Positions 1-5,926 of a stretch of DNA of 6,853 nucleotides are shown here, one piece after another (the first letter of the stretch is position 1; each line of letters opens with the position of its first letter). The stretch covers positions 1-6,853 of the forward strand of contig JBKPRZ010000082.1 of assembly GCA_046734815.1 (NCBI GenBank), given 5' to 3'. This DNA is from CAVYGB01 sp046734815. Its GTDB lineage: Bacteria; Myxococcota_A; Polyangia; Fen-1088. Both the position numbers and the translations under genes were made by a program. A model generated the notes under the pieces. That model ran no database searches, was not told where the DNA came from, and saw nothing but the letters and a program-made list of their open reading frames with translations.

Positions 1-2
1 CC

Positions 3-125
3 CCGGCCCCGGCCCGGGCCGCGGCGCCCGAGCGGGTGGCGCCGGCCCGCAAGAAGGGTCAGCGGGTGGTGGTCTCGCGCAAGCCGCCCACGGCGCGGGC
101 GAAGTCCACGAAGCCGGCCAGGTAG
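3..125 (+). CDS. Possible C-terminal end of an upstream gene (partial, weak)
   Basis: From base 3 the plus strand reads open to a TAG at 123-125. It gives about 40 residues: an Ala/Pro-rich stretch, then a Lys/Arg-rich tail with a KKGQRVVV segment and a final KPAR. Such basic low-complexity tails are common at the C-termini of proteins from GC-rich bacteria. If real, the gene enters from the left and overlaps the 3' end of the convergent flavoprotein gene by about 67 bp. The DNA is so GC-rich that a short open frame means little, and the part beyond base 59 may only be antisense shadow of the flavoprotein gene. No function can be given. Confidence 0.22.
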   Translation, partial: PAPARAAAPERVAPARKKGQRVVVSRKPPTARAKSTKPAR

Positions 126-640
126 GCGGCCACGTCGCCGCGCGTGCGCGTGTCGGCCAGGACGCCGTCGCCGTCGAACAGCTTGCCGGCCTCGCCCAGC
201 TGGATCTCCATGCTGAGGAAAAGCTGCGCGTGCAGGCGGCGGAACACCGGCAGCCAGGCGGCCTGGGCCAGCCGGGTGCGCCCGGGGCCGGGCGTGGCGC
301 CCATCAGCGCCACCGGACGGCCGCCCCAGACCCGCGGGATGTCGGAGGCCGGGCGGCTGGACCAGTCGATGGCGTTCTTGAGGGTGCCGGGGATCGAGCC
401 GTTGTATTCGGGCGTGGCGATGAGGACGCCGTGGGCGCTGGCGATGGCCTCCTTCAGCTCGACCACGGGGTCGGGCGGCCCGGATTCCGCCTCCAGGTCG
501 CCGTTGTAAAGGGGGATATCGCGGATGGAGGCGATCTCCAGCTTGGTGCCGTCCGGCATCAGATCACGCGCTGCCCGCAGCAGAGCGGCGTTGTACGACC
601 CCCGGCGCCAGCTGCCGGCGATGCCGACGATGCGAGTCAT
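59..640 (-). CDS. NADPH-dependent FMN reductase family protein (ChrR/azoreductase-like)
   Basis: This is a predicted soluble flavodoxin-fold oxidoreductase of 193 residues, the usual length for the family. It would bind FMN and use NAD(P)H to reduce quinones, chromate, azo compounds or similar acceptors; the actual substrate cannot be read from sequence. After the first strand (TRIVGIAGS) comes the FMN-phosphate loop at residues 9-17 (GSWRRGSYN). The family signature PEYNGSIPG follows at 77-85, leading into LKNAIDW. A further glycine-rich loop (GATPGPGRTR) is at 114-123. The Trp at position 11 of the phosphate loop, where Leu or Thr is more usual, is a small deviation. The ATG at 638-640 directly precedes the first beta strand and is the natural start, although no clear Shine-Dalgarno is seen. 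The gene is divergent from the AI-2E family gene and stands alone on its strand here. Confidence 0.93.
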   Translation of the reverse strand: MTRIVGIAGSWRRGSYNAALLRAARDLMPDGTKLEIASIRDIPLYNGDLEAESGPPDPVVELKEAIASAHGVLIATPEYNGSIPGTLKNAIDWSSRPASDIPRVWGGRPVALMGATPGPGRTRLAQAAWLPVFRRLHAQLFLSMEIQLGEAGKLFDGDGVLADTRTRGDVAAYLAGFVDFARAVGGLRETTTR

Positions 641-741
641 TGTGAGGGATTCCCGCCCATGGTGCTTTCCGCCATGTTACATCGCCCACCGCGCCGGACC
701 CACCTTCCCCCGACGGGGCGGACGAAACATCTTTGGTGGGC
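641..741. promoter_or_regulatory. Divergent intergenic region
   Basis: This 101-bp gap separates the starts of the flavoprotein gene (minus) and the AI-2E family gene (plus), so promoters for both would be expected here. A TAACAT hexamer on the minus strand (complement of 674-679) matches the sigma-70 -10 element at four of six positions, but no convincing -35 lies at the right distance. A short palindrome, GGGATTCCC, sits just upstream of the flavoprotein start (647-655). No operator or riboswitch is recognisable. The promoter role is inferred from layout rather than from a clear motif. Confidence 0.3.
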
Positions 742-1842
742 ATGGCCGCGAGCCCCGGTCCCAACCCCGCTCTGGCCGCCCGCCGGGGCGGCAGCACGAC
801 GGTCTTCCTGCTGCTGTCGCTGGGCCTGGTATTGCTGATCTTCTCGCCCATCTGGCAGCCGCTGCTCTGGGGCATCGTGTTCGGCACCCTGATCAGCGGG
901 CTGCACAACCGGGTGGCCGCGCGGCTGTGGCACCGGCGCTACCTCAGCGCTGCCCTGTTCACCATCCTGGCCGCCACCCTGATCATCACCCCGCTGACCG
1001 TGCTGGCGATCGAGGCGGTCCGCCAGGCGCAAGACGCGGTGGTGCTTGTGCGCAAGACGCTGGAGCACGGTGGGCTGGGCGGGCTGATCCGCTTCTTGCC
1101 CGACGGCATCGAGCGCTGGGTGCGCCAGGCGGTGCCCAAATCGATGTACAGCCTGCCCGGCACCCCCGCCCAGGCGGGCTGGTGGGCGGCGCTGCAGCTG
1201 CAGAGCGCGCTGAGCACCCTGTCCGACTTCGCCTTCGACCTGGCGATGATGATGATCGCCTTCTTCTTCGTGCTGGCCGACGGCAAGCGCTTCGTGGCCT
1301 GGTTGACGGAGGTCTCGCCCATGGGGCCGACCCGCACCGGCGAGCTGATGAACGAGTGCCGCACGGTGGCCCGGTCGGTGATCGGGTCGAACGCCCTGAC
1401 CGGCCTGGCCCAGGCTTCGGTGGCCATGGTGGGGTACCTGATCGCCCAGGCGCCCAAGCCGCTGTTCTTCGGGCTGCTCACCCTGCTGGCGTCCTTCATC
1501 CCCTCGGTGGGCACGGCCATCGTGGCGCTGCCGCTGGCGGGCATCGTCTTCCTGACCGGGCGGCCCTGGCCGGCGCTGTTCCTGGCGCTGTGGTCGGTGT
1601 TCGTCGTGTCCGTGATAGATAATCTGTTGCGGCCCCTGCTGATCAAATCGGACATGCACATCCACGGCGCCCTCATCTTCTTTTCGCTGATCGGCGGGAT
1701 CATGCTGTTCGGGATCACCGGCCTGCTGCTGGGGCCGCTGGCGCTGGGGCTGTTCACCAGCCTGGTCCGCTTCCACGCGCGCGACGTGGTCCAGACGGCG
1801 CGCCTGGCGACCGCCCACGACGCCGAGGCACCGGCGGCCTAG
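742..1842 (+). CDS. AI-2E family transporter (PerM/YdiK/TqsA-type membrane protein)
   Basis: This is a predicted inner-membrane protein of 366 residues, typical for the family. Hydrophobic segments lie near residues 20-52 (two helices), 68-92, 160-180, 217-235, 240-270, 275-300 and 308-345, giving about eight helices. A polar stretch at about 95-155 would form the usual soluble loop. Family hallmarks are PSVG at 254-257, the D-N-L-L-R-P motif at 293-298, and the C-terminal pattern FFSLIGG...LFGITGLLLGPL at about 313-333. Members have been linked to AI-2 export (TqsA) or sodium/proton antiport, but most have unknown substrates, so the name does not prove a quorum-sensing role. The ATG at 742 is chosen; an in-frame TTG (733) and GTG (736) would add only three or two residues. 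The SNF2 gene follows after 6 bp, suggesting co-transcription. Confidence 0.93.
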   Translation: MAASPGPNPALAARRGGSTTVFLLLSLGLVLLIFSPIWQPLLWGIVFGTLISGLHNRVAARLWHRRYLSAALFTILAATLIITPLTVLAIEAVRQAQDAVVLVRKTLEHGGLGGLIRFLPDGIERWVRQAVPKSMYSLPGTPAQAGWWAALQLQSALSTLSDFAFDLAMMMIAFFFVLADGKRFVAWLTEVSPMGPTRTGELMNECRTVARSVIGSNALTGLAQASVAMVGYLIAQAPKPLFFGLLTLLASFIPSVGTAIVALPLAGIVFLTGRPWPALFLALWSVFVVSVIDNLLRPLLIKSDMHIHGALIFFSLIGGIMLFGITGLLLGPLALGLFTSLVRFHARDVVQTARLATAHDAEAPAA

Positions 1843-1848
1843 CCGACC

Positions 1849-4827
1849 ATGGCGCTCAGCCCTGCCGAGGCCCTGCTGGCGGTGGTGCGGCGGAACAGCC
1901 GCCCGGGCACCTGGTCCTCCGCCGTGACCCTGCACCGCTCGGGGGCGGTGGCCCTCGAGTCGCGCGAGGCCGAGGAGGTGGTCTACCGGGTGCGCGTGCC
2001 CGGACGGCCCGTGGCGGTGACGGTGGTGCTGTACCCGGGCGAGCGCGAGTGGGACTGCGACTGCGGCGGCCGGGTCAGCCCCTGCGAGCACGTCGCCGCC
2101 GCCGCCATTGCGCTGGCCGGTCCGGCCGAGGAGTCCGGCGGCGCGGCCGAGGCTCCCGCGCCGGCGGCGTCGACGGCGTCCTGGGGACGGGTGCTGTACC
2201 GGTTCTCGCGGGCCGACGGCGGCCTGCGCCTGCGCCGGTTCATCGCCGCGGGCGACGGACCCGAGACCCCGCTGGCAGGGACCCTGTCGGCGCTGCTGGC
2301 TCAGCCCGGGCGGGCGGGGATGGTGCAGCCCGAGCAACACGACCTCAGGGCCGACCTGCTGCTGGAGGCGGGAGCCGGGAACGTGCTTCCGCCCAGCAAG
2401 CTGGATGCGCTGCTGAAGGTGCTGGTGGGCGCGCGGACGGTGCTGCTGGACGGGACGCCGGTGCTGATCGTCGAGGAGGAGGTGCTGCCCCAGGCGGTGA
2501 TCGAGGACCAGGGCGACGAGGTGGTGGTGGCCATCCAGCGCGACCCGCGGGTGGTGGAGGTGGTCAGCCCGGCGGTCGCCCTGTGCAACGACGGCTCGCT
2601 GGCCCGGCTGGGGGAGACCGAGCTGGCGGGCGGGTGGCTGCAGAACCTGCCCATCCGCAACCGCTACCGGGCCACCGAGCGCGCCGAGCTGGTGACCCGG
2701 GTGTTGCCCGACCTCAGCCGGCGCATGGCCGTCGACGTGCGCAGCCGGGGGCTGCCGCCGGTGGTGCGCGACCTGGAGCCGCGGGTGGCCATCGATCTGA
2801 AGCAGATGGAGGCGGGCACGCTGTCTGTGCTGCCGACCCTGGTGTACGGCTCGCCTCCCTGCGTGCGCATCGACGACGGCAAGATGGTGCACCTGCGCGG
2901 GCCGGTGCCGGTGCGGGCGGTGGATCGCGAGCGGCAGCTGGTGGAACGGCTGCGCAGCGAGCTGAACCTGATGCCGGGGCGCCGGGCGCGCTTCGACGGC
3001 GCGGACGTGCCGCTGTTCGTGGGCAAGCTGCGCCGGTGGCGCGGCACCCTGACCGGCGACGCCGCCGGCATCGTGGGCACCAAGCTGCGGCTGCAGCCCC
3101 GGCTGCGCGTGGAGGGCGCGGGCGAGGCGGTCCGCTTCGAGCTGAAGTTCGAGGTGAGCGAGGCGGGCGGGCCGACCGAGACCGGCCGCTTCGTCGACGC
3201 GGCGGCGGTGGTGCGGGCCTGGCAGGAGGGGCTGGGGCTGTGCCCGCTGGACGGGGGTGGCTGGGCGCCGCTGCCGATGGAGTGGCTGTCCAGGCACGGC
3301 CAGCGGGTGGCGGAGCTGCTGGCCGCCCGCGAGGCCGACGGGCGGCTGGCCACCCACGCCCTGCCCGCCCTGGGCCTGCTGTGCGACGACCTGAACCAGC
3401 CGCCGCCGCCCAGCCTGCAGCGGCTGGTCCCGCTGCTGGCCGGCTGGGAGCAGCTGCCCGCCGCCCCGCTGCCGCCCACCTTCACCGGCACCTTGCGGCC
3501 GTACCAGCAGCGGGGGGTCGACTGGCTGACCTTTCTCCGGCGCGCCAGCCTGGGCGGCATCCTGGCTGACGACATGGGCCTGGGCAAGACCGTGCAGACC
3601 CTGGCGGTGGTGGGCGCGGGTCAGAAGACGCTGGTGGTCTGTCCCACCAGCGTGTTTCCCAACTGGCAGGCCGAGCTGGCCCGCTTCCGACCCGATCTGC
3701 GCGTCTGCGCCTATCACGGCGCCGGCCGCACCCTCGACCCGGCCGCCGAGGTGGTGCTGACCACCTACGCGCTTCTGCGGCTGGACGCCGAGAAGCTGAC
3801 CCCGCGCCGCTGGAACCTGCTGGTGGTCGACGAGGCCCAGACCATCAAGAACCCCGACAGCCAGATCGCGCGCGCGGCCTACGCGCTGGAGGCGGACACG
3901 CGCATCGCCCTCAGCGGCACGCCGGTGGAGAACCGCCTGGACGAGCTGTGGAGCCTGATGCACTTCTGCAACCGGGGCCTGCTGGGCGGCCGCCGCGACT
4001 TCGAGGACCGCTTCGCCCGGCCCATCGCCGAGGGCAGCGGCGACGCCGGCGAGGAGCTGCGCCGGAAGATCAAGCCCTTCGTCCTGCGCCGGCACAAGCG
4101 CGACGTGGCCCCCGAGCTGCCGCCGCGGACCGAATCGGTGCTGCGGGTGGCGCTGGACGATCGCGAACGCGAGCTGTACGACAGCGTGCGGGCGGCGACG
4201 CAGGCCGACCTGGTGGCGCTGCTGCAGGGCGGAGGCGGGGTGATGAAGGCGCTGGAGGCGCTGCTGCGGCTGCGGCAGGCGGCCTGCCATCCGGCCCTGC
4301 TGCCCGGCCAGGAGGCGCGCACCTCCAGCAAGCTCGAGCGGCTGGCCGAGGCGCTGGAGATGGCGGCGCTGGAGGGGCACAAGGCGCTGGTGTTCTCGCA
4401 GTGGACTTCGCTGCTGGATCTGATCGAGCCGCGCCTGACGGCGGCGGGGCTGTCCTTCGTGCGGCTGGACGGCGCCACCCGCGACCGCGCCGAGGTGGTG
4501 ACCCGCTTCCAGTCGGACGAGGGCCCGCCGGTCATGTTGATCTCGCTGAAGGCCGGCGGGGTCGGCCTTAACCTCACCGCCGCCGACCACGTGTTCCTGT
4601 GCGACCCCTGGTGGAACCCGGCGGTGGAGGCGCAGGCGGCCGACCGCGCCCACCGCATCGGTCAGGACAAGCCGGTGATGGTCTACCGGCTGGTCGCCAC
4701 CGGCACCGTCGAGGAGCGCATCCTCGCGCTCCAGGAGCACAAGCGCGCGCTGTTCGACGCCGCCCTGGGCGACGCCGGCGCCGCCACCGGCCTCACCCGC
4801 GACGATCTGATGCAGCTGCTCGCCTGA
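1849..4827 (+). CDS. SNF2-family DEAD/DEAH-like ATPase with N-terminal SWIM zinc motif
   Basis: This is a predicted DNA-dependent ATPase/translocase of the bacterial SNF2 group, 992 residues and complete. It probably remodels protein-DNA complexes in the cytoplasm; no specific partner can be read. A SWIM zinc motif, C-x-C-x6-C-x-H, uses C70, C72, C79 and H81. A long family-associated region (about 100-540) leads to the motor. Lobe 1 shows LRPYQ (549-553), Walker A around DDMGLGKT with K580, motif Ia CPTSVFPNW (598-606), the Walker B box DEAQ (661-664) and SGTP (689-692). Lobe 2 shows the FSQW region (from 849), SLKAGGVGLNL (899-909) and QAADRAHRIGQ (929-939), whose arginines contact ATP in this family. 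All core ATPase motifs look intact, so it should be active. The ATG lies 6 bp after the previous stop with no strong Shine-Dalgarno, so translational coupling is plausible. Confidence 0.95.
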   Translation: MALSPAEALLAVVRRNSRPGTWSSAVTLHRSGAVALESREAEEVVYRVRVPGRPVAVTVVLYPGEREWDCDCGGRVSPCEHVAAAAIALAGPAEESGGAAEAPAPAASTASWGRVLYRFSRADGGLRLRRFIAAGDGPETPLAGTLSALLAQPGRAGMVQPEQHDLRADLLLEAGAGNVLPPSKLDALLKVLVGARTVLLDGTPVLIVEEEVLPQAVIEDQGDEVVVAIQRDPRVVEVVSPAVALCNDGSLARLGETELAGGWLQNLPIRNRYRATERAELVTRVLPDLSRRMAVDVRSRGLPPVVRDLEPRVAIDLKQMEAGTLSVLPTLVYGSPPCVRIDDGKMVHLRGPVPVRAVDRERQLVERLRSELNLMPGRRARFDGADVPLFVGKLRRWRGTLTGDAAGIVGTKLRLQPRLRVEGAGEAVRFELKFEVSEAGGPTETGRFVDAAAVVRAWQEGLGLCPLDGGGWAPLPMEWLSRHGQRVAELLAAREADGRLATHALPALGLLCDDLNQPPPPSLQRLVPLLAGWEQLPAAPLPPTFTGTLRPYQQRGVDWLTFLRRASLGGILADDMGLGKTVQTLAVVGAGQKTLVVCPTSVFPNWQAELARFRPDLRVCAYHGAGRTLDPAAEVVLTTYALLRLDAEKLTPRRWNLLVVDEAQTIKNPDSQIARAAYALEADTRIALSGTPVENRLDELWSLMHFCNRGLLGGRRDFEDRFARPIAEGSGDAGEELRRKIKPFVLRRHKRDVAPELPPRTESVLRVALDDRERELYDSVRAATQADLVALLQGGGGVMKALEALLRLRQAACHPALLPGQEARTSSKLERLAEALEMAALEGHKALVFSQWTSLLDLIEPRLTAAGLSFVRLDGATRDRAEVVTRFQSDEGPPVMLISLKAGGVGLNLTAADHVFLCDPWWNPAVEAQAADRAHRIGQDKPVMVYRLVATGTVEERILALQEHKRALFDAALGDAGAATGLTRDDLMQLLA

Positions 4828-4858
4828 CGGGGGCCTGCGGCGACGGTCCGGATCCGGA

Positions 4859-5257
4859 TCAGGGCTTGCGGCGCTGGGTGAGCGCGGCGGAGTTGATGCA
4901 GTAGCGCAGGCCGCCGGGCGTGGGGCCGTCGGGAAAGACGTGACCCAGGTGACCGCCGCAGCGGCTGCAGTGCACCTCGACCCGCATCATGCCCAGGCTG
5001 GTGTCCCGCTCGGTGCCGACCGCCTCTGACGCGACGGGTGCGCTGAAGCTGGGCCAGCCGGTGCCCGAGTCGAACTTGGTTCCGGAGTCGAACAGCTCCT
5101 GGCCGCAACCGGCGCACAGGTATCGGGCCGGGTCGTGGCTGTCCCAGTACGCACCGGTGAAAGCCCGCTCCGTGCCTTTTTCGCGCAGCACCCGGTATTG
5201 CTCCGGGGTGAGGCTGGCGCGCCACTCCTGGTCGGTCTTCTTCACCTTCTCGGACAT
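4859..5257 (-). CDS. msrB: Peptide-methionine (R)-S-oxide reductase MsrB
   Basis: This is a predicted repair enzyme of 132 residues, a normal stand-alone MsrB. The family reduces methionine-R-sulfoxide in proteins, with thioredoxin as the usual electron donor. Two CxxC pairs (C48/C51 and C97/C100) would hold the structural zinc. The HLGHVFPDGP block follows at about 102-111, and the catalytic Cys is C120 in RYCINSAAL. The position of the usual resolving Cys (as in SGCGWPSF of E. coli MsrB) is Thr66 here, and no Cys other than the zinc ligands and C120 is present, so this looks like a one-Cys form. No signal peptide is seen, so it is cytoplasmic. The ATG at 5255-5257 gives the family-typical MSEKVKKTDQEW start; a TTG two codons upstream (5263) is less likely. 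It converges on the SNF2 gene with a 31-bp gap. Confidence 0.96.
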   Translation of the reverse strand: MSEKVKKTDQEWRASLTPEQYRVLREKGTERAFTGAYWDSHDPARYLCAGCGQELFDSGTKFDSGTGWPSFSAPVASEAVGTERDTSLGMMRVEVHCSRCGGHLGHVFPDGPTPGGLRYCINSAALTQRRKP

Positions 5258-5263
5258 GTTCAA

Positions 5264-5269
5264 ATATTA
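5264..5269 (-). promoter_or_regulatory. msrB: Possible -10 element of msrB (leaderless transcript candidate)
   Basis: On the minus strand a TAATAT hexamer, matching the -10 consensus TATAAT at four of six positions, sits in the only A/T-rich patch of the region. Six bases separate it from the msrB ATG, so transcription would begin at or next to the A of the start codon, giving a leaderless mRNA. This would agree with the lack of any Shine-Dalgarno before that ATG. No good -35 is seen 16-18 bases further upstream, so the call is tentative. Confidence 0.25.
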
Positions 5270-5298
5270 ACGTGGGTCGGCGATCCGTCCCAGGAACG

Positions 5299-5327
5299 TG
5301 GACAGAGGGGGTCCCGCGCACTATCGT
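5299..5327 (+). promoter_or_regulatory. Candidate sigma-70-type promoter for the lipoprotein-pseudokinase pair
   Basis: TGGACA (5299-5304, five of six matches to TTGACA) is followed after exactly 17 bases by TATCGT (5322-5327, four of six matches to TATAAT, with the first two and last positions kept). Transcription would start near 5334, leaving a leader of about 43 bases before the ATG at 5377. The position also argues against the longer reading frame that opens with GTG at 5272, because that start would lie upstream of the promoter. This is motif matching by eye and not proof of activity. Confidence 0.38.
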
Positions 5328-5363
5328 CCAGGACCTGCGCAGGCCCCCGGCGTTGTCCAACAG

Positions 5364-5372
5364 AAAGGCAGG
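5364..5372 (+). promoter_or_regulatory. Ribosome binding site deciding the lipoprotein start
   Basis: The purine-rich string AAAGGCAGG lies just before the ATG at 5377, with its AAAGG core ending 8 bases upstream of the ATG. This supports 5377 over the in-frame GTG at 5272 and the ATG at 5398, neither of which has a comparable site. The chosen start also puts a short basic n-region directly before the hydrophobic signal segment. Confidence 0.45.
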
Positions 5373-5376
5373 CTTC

Positions 5377-5916
5377 ATGCGTTGCACGTGGGCCCGGATG
5401 GCAGCCGATCGGGCCGGGACGTTCGGTTCGATCGTGATCGGTTCTCTGGTGGCGCTGGCGGTGGGGTGTGGCTCTTCGGCGCCGTCCCCGGCCGCCACCC
5501 CCGACGGCGGCAGCGGCCTGCCCGCCCGGATCGATGCCACCGCTCCGGTCGCCGACGCGCCCTCGAACCTGCCACCGCCGCCCCCGCCGCCGCCCGGCCC
5601 GCCCGTGGTCGGTGATCAGCCCGATGTGGTCCGCCGCACCGACGGCCCGCCGGCCAAGACCTGCGGTGATGTCCGCAACTGCGTGGCGATCTGTGCGGCG
5701 GACACCGGCTGTGTCCAGCGCTGCCTCGACAGCGCCATGCCCGCTGCGCGGACCGCTTACCAGCAGGCCGACATGTGCCGGCTGAAATACTGCAAACCCG
5801 ACGACGTGAACTGCCGCTGCGACCAGGAATGTGCGGCAGACGCCAACTGCTTCGACGTGGTCGACGGCTGCCGCAACTTCGAAAACGACCTGTTCTGCGA
5901 CGAGATCTGCAGGTAA
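5377..5916 (+). CDS. Putative lipoprotein with Cys-rich C-terminal domain
   Basis: This encodes 179 residues of unknown function, probably membrane-anchored and facing the periplasm or cell surface. A short basic n-region (R2, R7, R12) precedes a hydrophobic stretch (about 16-30) ending in a lipobox-like L-A-V-G-C, so C31 would be lipidated after cleavage. Residues 32-92 are a low-complexity Ser/Pro/Ala/Asp linker with eight consecutive prolines at 66-73. The rest (95-179) is compact and Cys-rich, with 14 cysteines at 96, 102, 106, 112, 116, 134, 139, 146, 148, 152, 158, 165, 174 and 178. The even number suggests disulfides in an exported domain. Two segments share the pattern C-x3-CAADxxC (102-112 and 148-158), suggesting an internal duplication. 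Small Cys-rich lipoproteins of this style are frequent in Myxococcota, but I cannot name a family. The kinase-like gene follows after 10 bp. Confidence 0.8.
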   Translation: MRCTWARMAADRAGTFGSIVIGSLVALAVGCGSSAPSPAATPDGGSGLPARIDATAPVADAPSNLPPPPPPPPGPPVVGDQPDVVRRTDGPPAKTCGDVRNCVAICAADTGCVQRCLDSAMPAARTAYQQADMCRLKYCKPDDVNCRCDQECAADANCFDVVDGCRNFENDLFCDEICR

Positions 5917-5926
5917 GACTGCAGGT

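Noticed and set aside
742..1842. Reading the AI-2E family gene as evidence for quorum sensing here.
   Set aside because: The family name derives from one studied member; most members have other or unknown substrates, and no luxS or AI-2 receptor gene is present in the window.
637..4740. A continuous open frame of 1367 codons on the minus strand across the AI-2E and SNF2 genes.
   Set aside because: The translation is dominated by Gln, His, Arg, Gly and Pro with no domain motif, as expected for the antisense of GC-rich coding DNA. The plus-strand genes have full sets of family motifs.
4847..4858. Perfect 12-base palindrome TCCGGATCCGGA between the convergent SNF2 and msrB genes.
   Set aside because: It has no loop, no T-run on either side and touches the msrB stop, so it does not form an intrinsic terminator. 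As a protein site it is unsupported.
5293..5297. GGAAC box that could be the -35 of an ECF sigma factor promoter.
   Set aside because: No matching -10 (CGTC-like) occurs at 16-17 bases; the nearest CGTC is about 27 bases away.
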